56,072 nt of DNA from an uncultured Ruminococcus sp. (GCA_947627445.1 CANQWA010000017.1:1-56072); one strand, 5' to 3'. Positions 1 through 9,224 are shown, counted from the stretch's first letter. Notes: a model not told the origin generated them from the letters alone. A program made the numbers and translations.

Positions 1-34
1 TCAGACTCTTCTTGAGCTTGATTTCCTTTGCCAT
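1..34 (-). CDS. rpmD: 50S ribosomal protein L30, N-terminal fragment
   Basis: Only the first eleven codons lie inside the window; they read MAKEIKLKKSL, a typical L30 start. A GGAGG ribosome-binding site sits just upstream of the ATG at 34. It follows rpsE by 12 bases, the usual order in the spc part of the operon. The gene continues off the left edge, so nothing can be said about its integrity. Confidence 0.85.
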   Translation of the reverse strand, partial: MAKEIKLKKSL

Positions 35-46
35 GTCGCACCCTCC

Positions 47-547
47 TTATTGATAGATTTCCTTAACGGTCTTGCCGCGCTTTTCAGCGACCTCTGCCGC
101 TGTCGTGCAGGAAGCCAGACCGTTAATGGTAGCACGTACAACGTTGCACGGATTATTCGAGCGCAACGACTTGGTACGAATATCCTTGATGCCTGCAACC
201 TCGATCACTGCACGAACCGGGCCGCCGGCGATCACACCGGTACCGGGAGCAGCCGGCTTCATGAGAACCTCGCCTGCGCCGAACTTACCAACAATTTCGT
301 GGGGAATGGTTGTGCCCTTCAGCGGAATCCGAATGAGATTCTTCTTGGCATCTTCAATTCCCTTGCGGATCGCATCCGGCACTTCGCCGGATTTTCCCAG
401 ACCAAAGCCTACGATGCCGTTGCCGTCGCCGACAACGACAAGAGCCGCAAACTTCATAATACGACCGCCTTTTACAGTCTTGGAAACACGGTTAATGGAA
501 ACGACCTTTTCTGCAAGCTCGAGACCCTGCGAATCAATTTTAGCCAA
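47..547 (-). CDS. rpsE: 30S ribosomal protein S5
   Basis: Protein of 166 residues with the S5 N-terminal RNA-binding domain ([16 protein letters not shown], about residues 15-30) followed by the [14 protein letters not shown] core and the C-terminal domain. S5 sits on the 30S subunit and contributes to decoding accuracy. The start codon is TTG at 547, 7 bases after a GGGAGG site; the next in-frame ATG would remove the conserved N-terminus, so TTG is the better start. Length is normal. Confidence 0.97.
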   Translation of the reverse strand: MAKIDSQGLELAEKVVSINRVSKTVKGGRIMKFAALVVVGDGNGIVGFGLGKSGEVPDAIRKGIEDAKKNLIRIPLKGTTIPHEIVGKFGAGEVLMKPAAPGTGVIAGGPVRAVIEVAGIKDIRTKSLRSNNPCNVVRATINGLASCTTAAEVAEKRGKTVKEIYQ

Positions 548-564
548 AGTAATACCTCCCTTGA

Positions 565-924
565 TTAGAATTTCAGTCCGTTTTCACGTGCGCCCTCAGC
601 CAGCTGCTGAACTCTTCCGTGATACAAATAGCCGCCTCTGTCAAAAACTACCTCAGTGATATTTTTTTCCAGGGCGCGCTTTGCGATCAGCTCGCCTACC
701 TTGCGTGCGCCGTCGGTATTTCCACCAGCGCCTTCAAAAGCCTTATCCATGCTGGATGCCGCTGCCAGGGTAACCCCGTTGACATCGTCGATCAGCTGTG
801 CATAGATGTGCTTGGTGGAGCGGTAAACGCTCAGACGAGGGCGCTCAGGAGTGCCGGAAATCTTAGCACGAACTCTTGCGTGTCTCTTTGCTCTGGCTTT
901 TTTGCTATCAATCTTTTTAATCAT
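565..924 (-). CDS. rplR: 50S ribosomal protein L18
   Basis: Protein of 119 residues matching L18, a 5S rRNA-binding protein. The basic N-terminus ([18 protein letters not shown]) and the core [20 protein letters not shown] are plain. It lies between rplF and rpsE in the standard spc order with short gaps, so it is cotranscribed. Start ATG at 924 follows a GGAG-type site. Length is normal. Confidence 0.97.
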   Translation of the reverse strand: MIKKIDSKKARAKRHARVRAKISGTPERPRLSVYRSTKHIYAQLIDDVNGVTLAAASSMDKAFEGAGGNTDGARKVGELIAKRALEKNITEVVFDRGGYLYHGRVQQLAEGARENGLKF

Positions 925-945
925 AGCGGTTTACTCCTTTCCGAA

Positions 946-1491
946 TTACTTTTTGCCCTTACCAGCTTTACCTTCCTTGCGGATGATACGCTCGTCAACA
1001 TAGTGGATGCCCTTGCCTTTATACGGTTCCGGCGGACGCTTCTCACGGATCTCCGCTGCAAACTGACCCACCTTCTGCTTGTCAATTCCGCTGACAACGA
1101 TGGTATTGGGCTGCGGTACATCCAGCTTGATCTCATCGTTCTCTTCGACAATCACCTGGTGAGAAAAGCCCAGGTTCATCACAACTTCCTTGCCCTTCTT
1201 CGCAGCACGATAGCCGACGCCTTCGATGATCAGAGTCTTGGAGTAACCATTTGTCACACCTTCGATCATATTTGCGATCAGTGTTCTGGTCAGACCATGG
1301 AGAGATCTGTGCTCCTTGATGTCGCTGGGACGGGTAACAGTCACTACGCCGTCAGCAATTTCGATACCCAGATCCTTTGAGAACTGTCTGCTCAGTGTGC
1401 CCTTGGCACCCTTTACGGTCAAAAAGTTATCCTCGCACTTGATTTCAACACCGGCAGGAACACTAATCGGTTTTTTTCCTATTCTTGACAT
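946..1491 (-). CDS. rplF: 50S ribosomal protein L6
   Basis: Protein of 181 residues with the two repeated L6 domains. The N-terminus MSRIGKKPISVPAGV and the C-terminal motif KGKGIHYVDE are diagnostic. L6 binds 23S rRNA near the factor-binding region of the 50S subunit. It sits between rpsH and rplR, separated from rpsH by 15 bases. Length and start are normal. Confidence 0.97.
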   Translation of the reverse strand: MSRIGKKPISVPAGVEIKCEDNFLTVKGAKGTLSRQFSKDLGIEIADGVVTVTRPSDIKEHRSLHGLTRTLIANMIEGVTNGYSKTLIIEGVGYRAAKKGKEVVMNLGFSHQVIVEENDEIKLDVPQPNTIVVSGIDKQKVGQFAAEIREKRPPEPYKGKGIHYVDERIIRKEGKAGKGKK

Positions 1492-1506
1492 AATCCCGTG
1501 TCCTCC

Positions 1507-1905
1507 TTACCAAACAAATGCTAAAACTTCGCCGCCGACATTCAGCTCACGAGCCTTCTTGTCTGTCATAATGCCCTTCGATGTGGAAACAATCGCAATA
1601 CCCAGTCCCTTACGCACCTTCGGCATATCCTCACAGCTGGAATAAATTCGCAGTCCCGGCTTTGAAACGCGGCGCAGACCTGTGATAACCGGTGAACGGT
1701 TGTCTGTATACTTCAGTGTGATGCGGATCACGCCCTGCTTGCCGTCATCAATCACCTGAAAGCCCTTGATATAGCCTTCATCCAACAGAATCTGTGTGAT
1801 CGCTTTTTTGACATTGGAAGCGGGAACGTCAACCGTGGCGTGCCGTGCGGAGCTTGCATTACGAATTCTTGTCAGAATATCTGCTATAGTATCTGTAATC
1901 TGCAT
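1507..1905 (-). CDS. rpsH: 30S ribosomal protein S8
   Basis: Protein of 132 residues with the S8 N-terminal sequence [15 protein letters not shown] and the C-terminal [18 protein letters not shown] motif that contacts 16S rRNA. In other bacteria S8 also represses its operon by binding spc mRNA; no mimic site was identified here. A strong AAGGAGG site precedes the ATG at 1905. Confidence 0.97.
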   Translation of the reverse strand: MQITDTIADILTRIRNASSARHATVDVPASNVKKAITQILLDEGYIKGFQVIDDGKQGVIRITLKYTDNRSPVITGLRRVSKPGLRIYSSCEDMPKVRKGLGIAIVSTSKGIMTDKKARELNVGGEVLAFVW

Positions 1906-1935
1906 GCCAATGACCTCCTTTTCGTCATTCTTTCT

Positions 1936-2121
1936 TTACCAGCTTGCCTTCTTCACGCCCGGAATCTTGCCCTCATGTGCCAGCTCACGGAAGCAAACAC
2001 GGCAGATGCCGAACTTTCTCAGATAGGCATGGGGTCTTCCGCAGATCTTACAGCGGGTGTAAGCTCGCGTGGAAAACTTGGGCGTTCTCTGCTGCTTTAA
2101 TTTCATTGCCTTTTTTGCCAT
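1936..2121 (-). CDS. rpsN: 30S ribosomal protein S14, zinc-binding type
   Basis: Short 61-residue S14 of the zinc (type Z) form: cysteines 24, 27, 40 and 43 make two CxxC pairs (CKIC and CRVC). This form is usual in Firmicutes, in contrast to the roughly 100-residue zinc-free form. It lies between rplE and rpsH as expected. Confidence 0.96.
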   Translation of the reverse strand: MAKKAMKLKQQRTPKFSTRAYTRCKICGRPHAYLRKFGICRVCFRELAHEGKIPGVKKASW

Positions 2122-2139
2122 TACGCCTTACCTCCCTGT

Positions 2140-2679
2140 TTACTTGGCAAACGGTGCGCCAAGCAGACTCAGCAGCTCTTTTGCCTCTTCGTCTGTCTGG
2201 GCAGTCGTGATAAAGTTGATATCCATGCCCCGTACCTTGTCGATCTTATCGTATTCGATCTCCGGAAAAATCAGCTGCTCCTTGATACCGGTAGAGTAGT
2301 TACCCTTGCCATCAAAGGAATTTGCATTGATACCGCGGAAGTCACGCACACGGGGAAAGCTGACATTGAACAGTTTATACACGAACTCATACATCTTTTC
2401 GCCGCGCAGTGTTACCTTGACACCGATAGGCATGCCCTCACGGAGCTTGAAGTTCGCAACCGATTTCTTTGCCTTGCAGACTACCGGCTTCTGACCGGTG
2501 ATGGCTGCCAGATCTGTCATAATGGCATCGATTACCTTGGCATTATCCTTTGCCTCGCCGGCTGCCACGTTGACAACCACCTTGTCCAGCTTCGGAATCT
2601 GCATGACATTCTGGTAACCGAATTTCTTCATCATTGCAGGAGCAACGGTGCTGTTGTAATAATCTTTTAACGTAGACAT
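2140..2679 (-). CDS. rplE: 50S ribosomal protein L5
   Basis: Protein of 179 residues of the L5 family, which binds 5S rRNA and contacts the P-site tRNA. Recognisable blocks are the N-terminal [20 protein letters not shown] and the central [16 protein letters not shown]. Length is typical. It is the last gene before rpsN and starts 12 bases after rplX ends. Confidence 0.97.
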   Translation of the reverse strand: MSTLKDYYNSTVAPAMMKKFGYQNVMQIPKLDKVVVNVAAGEAKDNAKVIDAIMTDLAAITGQKPVVCKAKKSVANFKLREGMPIGVKVTLRGEKMYEFVYKLFNVSFPRVRDFRGINANSFDGKGNYSTGIKEQLIFPEIEYDKIDKVRGMDINFITTAQTDEEAKELLSLLGAPFAK

Positions 2680-2691
2680 ATCGTTTCTCCT

Positions 2692-3045
2692 TTACTCAAA
2701 TGATTTGCCGCACTTCTTGCAGACACGCAGCTTCTTGCCGTCCTCGATCACATGACCAATTCTGGTGGGCTGATCGCATTTCGGGCAAACGAGCTGCACC
2801 TTGCTTGCGTACAGCGGTGCTTCTGTATTGACGATACCGCCAACCTGACCCATACGAGTGGGCTTTACGTGCTTTGTAATCATGTTAAAGCCTTCTACGA
2901 TGACTTTGCCTTCCTTGGGGCTGACCTCAACAACCTTGCCGGTCTTTCTGCCCTTGGATTTATTGTTCGGGTCATTGTACTGATACTGATCCTTACCGGT
3001 CAGCAGGATTACGGTGTCGCCTGTTTTGACATGAATTTTGCTCAT
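2692..3045 (-). CDS. rplX: 50S ribosomal protein L24 with zinc-ribbon-like tail
   Basis: Protein of 117 residues. The N-terminal KOW domain (IHVKTGDTVILLTGKD) is that of L24, an assembly-initiating 50S protein. The C-terminal third carries two CxxC pairs, CPKC and CKKC, spaced like a zinc ribbon; many L24 proteins lack these cysteines. It is somewhat longer than the common 102-105 residues. Flanked by rplN and rplE in standard order. Confidence 0.96.
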   Translation of the reverse strand: MSKIHVKTGDTVILLTGKDQYQYNDPNNKSKGRKTGKVVEVSPKEGKVIVEGFNMITKHVKPTRMGQVGGIVNTEAPLYASKVQLVCPKCDQPTRIGHVIEDGKKLRVCKKCGKSFE

Positions 3046-3060
3046 TTTGACACCTCCAAC

Positions 3061-3429
3061 TTACAGTACTTCCGGTGCAAGGCTCAGGATCTTCATATAA
3101 TCCTTATCCCGAAGTTCTCTTGCAACCGGTCCGAAGATACGTGTACCTCTCGGATTTTTATCTTCACGAATAATTACCGCAGCATTTTCATCAAAACGAA
3201 TATAGGTTCCGTCTTCTCTGCGCAGACCCTTGACCGAACGAACGATGACCGCCTTGACAACGTCGCCCTTCTTTACAACGCCGCCGGGTGTTGCTTTCTT
3301 AACAGATGCGACAACGACATCGCCGATATTGGCATATCTTCTGCGGGTGCCGCCCAGAACTCTGATGCACATCAGCTCTTTCGCACCGGTGTTATCCGCA
3401 ACCTTCAAATAAGACTGCATCTGAATCAC
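3061..3429 (-). CDS. rplN: 50S ribosomal protein L14
   Basis: Protein of 122 residues with the L14 signature ([20 protein letters not shown]). L14 lies at the subunit interface. The chosen start is GTG at 3429, 8 bases from a GGAGG site; an ATG three codons in is 17 bases from it and would shorten the conserved N-terminus. The 61-base gap to rpsQ is the largest inside this part of the operon. Confidence 0.97.
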   Translation of the reverse strand: MIQMQSYLKVADNTGAKELMCIRVLGGTRRRYANIGDVVVASVKKATPGGVVKKGDVVKAVIVRSVKGLRREDGTYIRFDENAAVIIREDKNPRGTRIFGPVARELRDKDYMKILSLAPEVL

Positions 3430-3490
3430 AGCGAGTTCCTCCTTTCAGAATCGCTTTCTCTCGAAAGCCGGTTCTGCTTTTTAGTCATTC

Positions 3491-3748
3491 TTACTTAGCT
3501 CTCTCGATGATATGGACAACACGCCATCTCTTGTCCTTAGACAGCGGGCGGGTCTCCATCACTTCAACACGGTCGCCGATCTTGCACTCGTTATTTTCAT
3601 CGTGTGCCTTCAGGCGAACGGTTCTCTTGACGATCTTCTTATAGAGCGGGTGTTTTACATTATCGACAATTGCAACAACCACGGTCTTATCCATCTTGTC
3701 GCTGACTACCATGCCGACTCTGGTTTTTCTCAAATTCCTCTCAGCCAC
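3491..3748 (-). CDS. rpsQ: 30S ribosomal protein S17
   Basis: Protein of 85 residues with the S17 pattern [19 protein letters not shown] and [24 protein letters not shown]17 is a primary 16S rRNA-binding protein. The start is GTG at 3748, 7 bases after GGAGGG. It follows rpmC closely, as in other Firmicutes. Confidence 0.97.
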   Translation of the reverse strand: MAERNLRKTRVGMVVSDKMDKTVVVAIVDNVKHPLYKKIVKRTVRLKAHDENNECKIGDRVEVMETRPLSKDKRWRVVHIIERAK

Positions 3749-3763
3749 AGGTAAACCCTCCTA

Positions 3764-3964
3764 TTACTGCTGTGCAGACAGCTCCGCAGCGCGGATGGCA
3801 GTCTTAACACGGGCAATGTCCTTTTTTACAGCCTGAATGCGAGCTGTATTCTCAAGCTGATTTGCTGCAAGCTGAAAACGGAGTGCGAACAGCTCTTCTT
3901 TCAGACTGACCAGTTTGACGTTCAACTCATCTACCGGCATATTCATGATTTCGGTTGTTTTCAT
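3764..3964 (-). CDS. rpmC: 50S ribosomal protein L29
   Basis: Small helical protein of 66 residues with the L29 pattern [18 protein letters not shown] and a C-terminal helix. L29 sits at the polypeptide exit tunnel, where signal recognition particle and trigger factor dock. Its ATG overlaps the rplP stop (ATGA), so the two are likely translationally coupled. Confidence 0.96.
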   Translation of the reverse strand: MKTTEIMNMPVDELNVKLVSLKEELFALRFQLAANQLENTARIQAVKKDIARVKTAIRAAELSAQQ

Positions 3965-4386
3965 TCCTGGTCGCCTCCTTTATCTGCTACGACAAACTTA
4001 CACTTGATCGGCAGCTTGTGCATGGCGAGACGCATCGCCTCTCTGGCGGTCTCTTCCGGAACGCCTGCGATCTCAAACATCACCCTGCCCGGCTTAACCA
4101 CAGCTACCCAGTACTCGGGAGCGCCCTTACCAGAACCCATTCGGGTACCGGCAGGTTTTTTCGTAACAGGCTTATCCGGAAAGATTTTGATCCAGACCTG
4201 ACCGCCACGTTTGATATAACGGGTCATTGCGATACGGGCAGCTTCGATCTGATTGGAAGTGATCCATGCTGGCTCCAGTGCCTGGAGACCAAAATCACCA
4301 TAGCTGACAAAATTACCTCTTGTTGCTTTACCCGTCATACGTCCTCTGTGGACACGACGGTATTTCACTCTCTTAGGAAGCAGCAT
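3961..4386 (-). CDS. rplP: 50S ribosomal protein L16
   Basis: Protein of 141 residues, typical for L16, which organises the A-site region of the 50S subunit. [19 protein letters not shown] and the [19 protein letters not shown] segment are diagnostic. The ATG shares one base with the rpsC stop codon (TAATG), and the stop overlaps rpmC, so translation is coupled on both sides. Confidence 0.97.
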   Translation of the reverse strand: MLLPKRVKYRRVHRGRMTGKATRGNFVSYGDFGLQALEPAWITSNQIEAARIAMTRYIKRGGQVWIKIFPDKPVTKKPAGTRMGSGKGAPEYWVAVVKPGRVMFEIAGVPEETAREAMRLAMHKLPIKCKFVVADKGGDQE

Positions 4387-5168
4387 TACTGGTTACCTCC
4401 TTCTCTTCTGGCATCACGGCGGTTGCCGTTTCTGCGGTCACCGTTACGATTGTCGCGGCGGCGTCTGTCGTCACGGTTCTTCGGCTCACGGAACTTTCTT
4501 TCGGACTTTTCTCTTTGCGCAGCAGCCTTAGCAGCATCGCCCTTGAGAACCTCACCCTTGTAGATCCATACCTTTACGCCGATGCGGCCGTAGGTGGTAT
4601 GTGCTTCTGCAAAACCATAATCAATATCTGCACGGATGGTTTGCAGCGGAATCGTTCCCTCGTGATAGCTCTCGGAACGAGCAATTTCTGCGCCGCCCAG
4701 ACGGCCGGAAACCTTTGTCTTGATACCCTTTGCACCCAAACGCATGGATCTGCCGATGGACTGCTTCATGGCACGGCGGAAGGAAATACGATTCTCCAGA
4801 TCCAGAGCGATCTTTTCAGCTACCAGCTGCGCATCCAGATCCGGCTGCTTTACTTCCACGATATTCACATAAACCTGCTTGTTCAGCATCTTTTCCAACT
4901 GAGCACGCAGTTTTTCAATTTCTGCGCCGCCTCTGCCGATAACGACGCCCGGCTTTGCGCAGTGGATGTGGATTCTTACCTTATCTGCAAAGCGCTCGAT
5001 CTCTATCTTCGGAACACCTGCTGCATACAGGTTTTTCTTCACGAACTTACGAACGTTATAGTCCTCTACCAGCGTATCGCCGAAATCAGACTTATTGGCA
5101 AACCAGCGAGAATCCCAATCTTTAATTACGCCGACACGGAGACCGTGCGGATTAACCTTCTGGCCCAT
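4386..5168 (-). CDS. rpsC: 30S ribosomal protein S3 with long charged tail
   Basis: Protein of 260 residues. KH domain with GRGG motif ([14 protein letters not shown]) near residue 75 and the C-terminal S3 domain to about residue 210. S3 lines the mRNA entry channel. The last 45 or so residues form a low-complexity Arg/Asp/Asn-rich tail that is probably disordered; many S3 proteins stop near 215-235. The start is normal, and the tail is in frame and directly abuts rplP. Confidence 0.96.
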   Translation of the reverse strand: MGQKVNPHGLRVGVIKDWDSRWFANKSDFGDTLVEDYNVRKFVKKNLYAAGVPKIEIERFADKVRIHIHCAKPGVVIGRGGAEIEKLRAQLEKMLNKQVYVNIVEVKQPDLDAQLVAEKIALDLENRISFRRAMKQSIGRSMRLGAKGIKTKVSGRLGGAEIARSESYHEGTIPLQTIRADIDYGFAEAHTTYGRIGVKVWIYKGEVLKGDAAKAAAQREKSERKFREPKNRDDRRRRDNRNGDRRNGNRRDARREGGNQ

Positions 5169-5185
5169 AATTCAACCTCCTGGGA

Positions 5186-5521
5186 TTAGTCTTCTTCTTT
5201 CAGAACAATGGTGATGTGTGAAGTTCTCTTATAAATGCGGAAGGCTCGGCCCTGTGCTCTCGGCTGGATCCGCTTCATGATGGGACCCGGCGTCACAAAG
5301 CACTCCGCAACATAGAGATTATCCTTATTCATGCTGTGATTGTTCTCTGCATTTGCAATTGCGGAATTCAAGAGCTTTTCCAGCATGGGGCTGGCAGCCT
5401 TCGGAGTGAGTTCCAGAGTAGCCAATGCGATATCCACAGGCTTGTTCCGGATCAGATCCAGTACGATCTGAACCTTACGGGGTGAAATGCGAGCATTTCT
5501 CAGATATGCTTTTGCTTCCAT
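5186..5521 (-). CDS. rplV: 50S ribosomal protein L22
   Basis: Protein of 111 residues with the L22 start [16 protein letters not shown] and the C-terminal exit-tunnel loop region ([20 protein letters not shown]). The loop of L22 narrows the peptide exit tunnel and is a known macrolide-resistance locus in other bacteria; no alteration is evident. Order rpsS-rplV-rpsC is standard. Confidence 0.97.
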   Translation of the reverse strand: MEAKAYLRNARISPRKVQIVLDLIRNKPVDIALATLELTPKAASPMLEKLLNSAIANAENNHSMNKDNLYVAECFVTPGPIMKRIQPRAQGRAFRIYKRTSHITIVLKEED

Positions 5522-5539
5522 GTGATCTCCTCCTTCCGC

Positions 5540-5821
5540 TTATTTACCATTGTTGGATGTCTTAGAACCAGCGTGACCCTTAAAGGTTCTGGTCGGTGCA
5601 AATTCACCTAACTTGTGTCCTACCATATCCTCTGTGACATAAACCGGAACATGCTTTCTGCCGTCATGCACAGCGATCGTATGGCCAACGAAATCCGGGA
5701 AAATGGTAGAAGAACGGCTCCATGTCTTGAGAACCTTCTTTTCGCCGGCGTCGTTCATTGCCTGAATCCGCTTGAGGAGGACTTCCTGGACGTAAGGTCC
5801 CTTCTTGATACTTCTGCTCAT
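5540..5821 (-). CDS. rpsS: 30S ribosomal protein S19
   Basis: Protein of 93 residues with the S19 pattern [18 protein letters not shown] and [28 protein letters not shown]19 lies in the head of the 30S subunit. The gene sits between rplB and rplV with about 20-base gaps. Confidence 0.97.
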   Translation of the reverse strand: MSRSIKKGPYVQEVLLKRIQAMNDAGEKKVLKTWSRSSTIFPDFVGHTIAVHDGRKHVPVYVTEDMVGHKLGEFAPTRTFKGHAGSKTSNNGK

Positions 5822-5841
5822 GCGATTGTTCCTCCTTTCCC

Positions 5842-6675
5842 TTATCTGCCGTTACGGCGCTTCACGATAAACTTATCCGAAGCCTTATGCTTTTTACGAG
5901 TCTTATAACCCAGAGCCGGCTTACCCCAAGGAGTAACCGGACCCGGACGTCCGATGGGTGATTTACCCTCACCGCCGCCGTGCGGGTGGTCATTCGGGTT
6001 CATAACAGAACCTCTGACGGTAGGTCTCCAGCCCTTGTTTCTCATGCGTCCTGCCTTGCCGTAGTGTACATTCTCGTGGTCAATGTTAGAAACCTGCCCA
6101 ATAGATGCACGGCATCCCACCGGTACTCTTCTCATTTCGCCGGAGGGCAGACGGATCAGCGCATAGCCGCCTTCTTTACCCATCAGCTGTGCCATATTGC
6201 CGGCGCTGCGAACCAGCTGTGCGCCCTTACCTGGATACAGCTCTATTGCGTGGATAAAGGTACCAACCGGAATATCTGCGAGTTGCATCGCATTGCCTGG
6301 CTTGATATCTGCATCGGCGCCGGAACGAACGGTGTCGCCTACCTTCAGACCCTCAGCAGCCAGGATGTAGCGCTTTTCGCCGTCCTCATACTGCACCAGT
6401 GCAATGAATGCACTTCTGTTGGGATCATACTCCAGCGTCAGAACGACAGCGTTCATGCCGTCCTTGTTCCGCTTGAAGTCGATGACACGATACTTTCTGC
6501 GGTTTCCGCCGCCTCTGTGGCGAACGGTAATTCTGCCGTAGCTGTTTCTGCCTGAGTTTTTCTTCAGCGGCTCAAGCAGGCTCTTCTCCGGCTTTACCTT
6601 CGACAGACCAGAATAGTCCGTCACCGTCATATTCCTGCGGGACGGGGTCGTCGGTTTATAGGTCTTGATTGCCAT
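5842..6675 (-). CDS. rplB: 50S ribosomal protein L2
   Basis: Protein of 277 residues, normal for L2, which binds 23S rRNA domain IV and is needed for peptidyl transferase activity. [17 protein letters not shown] and the conserved C-terminal [13 protein letters not shown] motif are present. An upstream in-frame GTG at 6684 exists, but GAGGAG lies 8 bases before the ATG at 6675, giving the usual start [14 protein letters not shown]. Confidence 0.97.
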   Translation of the reverse strand: MAIKTYKPTTPSRRNMTVTDYSGLSKVKPEKSLLEPLKKNSGRNSYGRITVRHRGGGNRRKYRVIDFKRNKDGMNAVVLTLEYDPNRSAFIALVQYEDGEKRYILAAEGLKVGDTVRSGADADIKPGNAMQLADIPVGTFIHAIELYPGKGAQLVRSAGNMAQLMGKEGGYALIRLPSGEMRRVPVGCRASIGQVSNIDHENVHYGKAGRMRNKGWRPTVRGSVMNPNDHPHGGGEGKSPIGRPGPVTPWGKPALGYKTRKKHKASDKFIVKRRNGR

Positions 6676-6750
6676 TGTTTTCACTCCTCATAAATGCTGT
6701 ATTATCGGGAGCATTACTCCCATACCTGCTGCGCTTCGGGGGCGCAGCGC
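6676..6750 (-). promoter_or_regulatory. two hairpins between rplW and rplB
   Basis: The 75-base gap holds two perfect stem-loops: GCTGCGC/GCGCAGC at 6728-6748, directly after the rplW stop, and GGGAG/CTCCC at 6707-6721. Neither is followed by a U-run on the transcript, so they are not simple terminators. They could be processing or stabilising hairpins, or a translational control site; the sequence alone does not decide. Confidence 0.45.
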
Positions 6751-7074
6751 TTAGAACATACCATCGAAGAATTCAATAGTACCCTTGCGCTTGTTGCCCT
6801 CCTGATCCGGAGTCGGCTCGGGATTGATGGTAATCACTGCCTTCTTGAAATCCGGGCGCTTACCAACAAATCTGCCCATACGCTTGGTGTGACCGGTGCA
6901 GTTCTGGGTATTTACCTTCAGAACCTGTACCTGAAACAGTTCTTCTGCTGCCTTTGCAATTTCAACCTTATTGGCATTTTTTGCAACCTTGAAGGTGTAT
7001 TTGCTCTCAGCCATTTCGTCTACGCTGCGTTCCGTAATAACAGGCGTCAGAATGATATCCTGTGCTGCTTTCAC
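6751..7074 (-). CDS. rplW: 50S ribosomal protein L23
   Basis: Protein of 107 residues with the L23 pattern DIILTPVITERS at the N-terminus and the KYTFKVAKNANKVEIAKAAEELF block. L23 is the main docking site at the exit tunnel for trigger factor and signal recognition particle. The start is GTG, whose last two bases begin the rplD TGA stop (GTGA), so it is coupled to rplD. Confidence 0.96.
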   Translation of the reverse strand: MKAAQDIILTPVITERSVDEMAESKYTFKVAKNANKVEIAKAAEELFQVQVLKVNTQNCTGHTKRMGRFVGKRPDFKKAVITINPEPTPDQEGNKRKGTIEFFDGMF

Positions 7075-7697
7075 TTAGAATACACCTCCTCGATTTTTGC
7101 AACAGCATCCTTGGAAACAATGAACTTGTCATAGTTCAGGATGTCGTATACATTCAGAGTGTTGACAGCGGCTGTCTTGACACCCGGAATATTTGCTGCG
7201 CTCTTGATCACCTTCTGGTCTGCCTCAGCCGTTACCAGCAGAGCCTTGCCCTCTACCTGAAGAGCCTTGAGCATCGCAACGATGGTCTTTGTCTTGTATT
7301 CCTCCATCTGGAGCGTATCCAGAACGATGATGTTCTGATCCAGAACCTTTGTGGAAAGAGCAGACTTCATAGCCAGTCTTCTGGCCTTTTTATTCAGTGC
7401 ATAGCGGTAGTCTCTCGGCTTTGGTCCAAGTGCAACGCCGCCGTGTGTCCACTGGGGAGAACGTGTAGAGCCCTGTCTTGCATGACCGGTACTCTTCTGT
7501 CTCCAGGGCTTTCTGCCGCCGCCGCGAACTTCGGTACGTGTCAGAGTAGACTGTGTGCCCTGTCTCTGATTTGCCAGATAATTCACAACCATTGCGTGCA
7601 TCAGCGCCTCGTTCGGGGTTACTGCGAAAACCGCATCCGAAAGCTCGGTATCAGACACCTGCTGGCCTGCCATATCAAATACTGAAATCTTTGCCAT
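7071..7697 (-). CDS. rplD: 50S ribosomal protein L4
   Basis: Protein of 208 residues. The tunnel-lining loop with RSPQWTHGGVALGPKPRDY is characteristic of L4. In E. coli, L4 regulates the S10 operon through its leader; whether that applies here is unknown, but the operon does carry a leader with a terminator-like hairpin. Standard order after rplC. Confidence 0.97.
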   Translation of the reverse strand: MAKISVFDMAGQQVSDTELSDAVFAVTPNEALMHAMVVNYLANQRQGTQSTLTRTEVRGGGRKPWRQKSTGHARQGSTRSPQWTHGGVALGPKPRDYRYALNKKARRLAMKSALSTKVLDQNIIVLDTLQMEEYKTKTIVAMLKALQVEGKALLVTAEADQKVIKSAANIPGVKTAAVNTLNVYDILNYDKFIVSKDAVAKIEEVYSK

Positions 7698-7714
7698 TGA
7701 TGTTTCCTCCTTCC

Positions 7715-8347
7715 TTACGCTTTCACGCTGTCTGTGATGACAACAATTCCGCCCTTCGCACCCGGGATCGCGCCCTTGACTGCGATGAGATTATTTTCAC
7801 TATCGACCTTTACGATTTCCAGATTCTGAACCGTTACCTTTTCAGCACCCATGTGACCAGCCATGCCCTTACCCTTATAGATACGGGACGGAGAGGAACA
7901 TGCGCCCATAGAGCCCGCCTGACGTCCTACCGGACCGGTACCGTGAGACTCTCTCAGCGTACGCTGGTTATGCCGCTTAACTGCACCTGCGTAACCTTTA
8001 CCCTTGCTGGTGCCGCTGACATCCACGGTGTCGCCTACTTCAAAAGTATCCGCCTTGATCACGTCGCCCACATTCACAGCAGAGCAGTCTGCCAGACGGA
8101 ACTCTTTCAAAGTTCTCTTTGCTGCGACGTCTGCCTTCTTGAAGTGACCCTGCATTGGCTTTGTCACATGCTTGGATGTCACATCGCCAAAGCCCATCTG
8201 CACTGCCTCATAGCCGTCGTTTTCGGTTGTTTTCTTCTGGATCACAACGCACGGACCGGCTTCTACGACAGTGACCGGAATCACTTTTCCGGTTTCATCG
8301 AAGATCTGTGTCATACCGATCTTCTTGCCGATAATTGCCTTCTGCAT
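7715..8347 (-). CDS. rplC: 50S ribosomal protein L3
   Basis: Protein of 210 residues with the L3 start [18 protein letters not shown] and the central extension [21 protein letters not shown] that reaches toward the peptidyl transferase centre. Length is typical. It follows rpsJ after a 100-base gap containing two hairpins. Confidence 0.97.
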   Translation of the reverse strand: MQKAIIGKKIGMTQIFDETGKVIPVTVVEAGPCVVIQKKTTENDGYEAVQMGFGDVTSKHVTKPMQGHFKKADVAAKRTLKEFRLADCSAVNVGDVIKADTFEVGDTVDVSGTSKGKGYAGAVKRHNQRTLRESHGTGPVGRQAGSMGACSSPSRIYKGKGMAGHMGAEKVTVQNLEIVKVDSENNLIAVKGAIPGAKGGIVVITDSVKA

Positions 8348-8447
8348 TTTGATTTCCTCCTGTTGGTTATTGGTTGACGATTGTCAACATGACCGACGGT
8401 GTACCACCGTCATGCAGCTTTTTTGCTGCTCTTGCGAAGAGAACCTC
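8348..8447 (-). promoter_or_regulatory. two hairpins between rpsJ and rplC
   Basis: The gap has two perfect inverted repeats: GTTGAC/GTCAAC with a 4-base loop at 8373-8388, and GACGGTG/CACCGTC with a 3-base loop at 8395-8411. Neither is followed by a U-run on the transcript. This gap is unusually long for the S10 operon and the hairpins lie just upstream of the rplC ribosome-binding site. Confidence 0.45.
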
Positions 8448-8762
8448 TTACTTCAGTTCCATCACGATATCCACACCTGCCGGGATCTCCAGCTTTTGCA
8501 GAGCCTCAGTGGTCTTCTGTGTGGGGCGGATCACATCAATCAGTCTCTTGTGCGTACGACGCTCGAACTGCTCACGGCTGTCCTTGAACATGTGTGTCGC
8601 ACGAAGAATGGTGATGATCTCCTTATCGGTCGGAAGTGGGATCGGTCCGGAAACCTGAGAACCGCTTCTCTTAGCTGCCTCAACGATCTTGGCTGCCGCT
8701 GCATCTACTGTTGCATGTTCATAGCCTTTGATCCTGATTCTGATTTTTTCGTTGACTGCCAT
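8448..8762 (-). CDS. rpsJ: 30S ribosomal protein S10
   Basis: Protein of 104 residues, first gene of the operon. The start [11 protein letters not shown] and the block [20 protein letters not shown] are diagnostic of S10, which also acts as NusE in antitermination complexes. The reading frame stays open for 53 codons upstream, but that stretch is the leader; AAGGAGG lies before the ATG at 8762, and the conserved N-terminus begins there. Confidence 0.97.
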   Translation of the reverse strand: MAVNEKIRIRIKGYEHATVDAAAAKIVEAAKRSGSQVSGPIPLPTDKEIITILRATHMFKDSREQFERRTHKRLIDVIRPTQKTTEALQKLEIPAGVDIVMELK

Positions 8763-9035
8763 CTTTTTCGCCTCCTTACGCTTTTGGGGGCAGGATATTC
8801 TCCACGCTGCCGGGTGTTTCTTCCCGTGCTGCACAAAAAACCCCGGAAACCTCAGATAGATGTTCCGGGGGCAGACAGACAATATGACGCACCTGTACAG
8901 TTTTTCTGCAAAGGTTCTCACACATACTGTGCCGCTATCCTGATTCGCCCGGTTTTATACGGACATACTCCACGAAAATTCCCCGGCATACCGCCGGCAA
9001 CCTCTCGCTTCATCGCATATCTATTGCAATCACGC
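8763..9035 (-). ncRNA. S10 operon 5' leader RNA
   Basis: About 270 bases are transcribed between the predicted start near 9035 and rpsJ. The leader contains a CCGGC/GCCGG stem-loop near 8986-9000 and, about 165 bases in, a terminator-like hairpin (8835-8870). A long leader with a built-in terminator suggests regulation by transcription attenuation. The ligand is not evident; ribosomal protein L4 feedback, known for the E. coli S10 leader, is one precedent, but I saw no match to that structure. Confidence 0.6.
8835..8870 (-). terminator. intrinsic terminator-like hairpin inside the S10 leader
   Basis: On the minus strand CCCCGGAA pairs with TTCCGGGG around a 14-base loop and is followed at once by TTTTTT. 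It lies between the promoter and rpsJ, so read-through is required for expression of the whole ribosomal operon; it is best read as an attenuator. Confidence 0.75.
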
Positions 9036-9041
9036 CTGTAT

Positions 9042-9070
9042 ATTATACCATAGGCAATTGGCTTTTTCAA
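9042..9070 (-). promoter_or_regulatory. promoter of the S10 ribosomal operon
   Basis: Minus-strand sigma-A promoter: -35 TTGAAA (9065-9070), 17-bp spacer, perfect -10 TATAAT (9042-9047). Transcription should start near 9035. Confidence 0.85.
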
Positions 9071-9189
9071 GCATTTCCGGGAATTTTCTGGATTTTAGCT
9101 TGTAAATTTTTTGTTAACTCCATCCAAAAAAAGGCGGAGGTCATTTTCAAACAGAATCGCCCCCTTTCCGGATTTTTTTGTTTTTCCCC

Positions 9190-9218
9190 TTGTATTTTCC
9201 CGTAACCTGTGATATAAT
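9190..9218 (+). promoter_or_regulatory. promoter of the UDP-sugar pyrophosphorylase gene
   Basis: -35 TTGTAT (9190-9195), 17-bp spacer, -10 TATAAT (9213-9218). It points away from the S10 promoter. The 110 bases between the two promoters hold nothing else clear apart from a weak GGCG/CGCC inverted repeat near 9132-9163. Confidence 0.8.
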
Positions 9219-9224
9219 ATGGTT

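Noticed and set aside
8763-8921. 53-residue N-terminal extension of S10
   Set aside because: The extension is the translated leader including the terminator hairpin; S10 starts at the conserved ATG at 8762.
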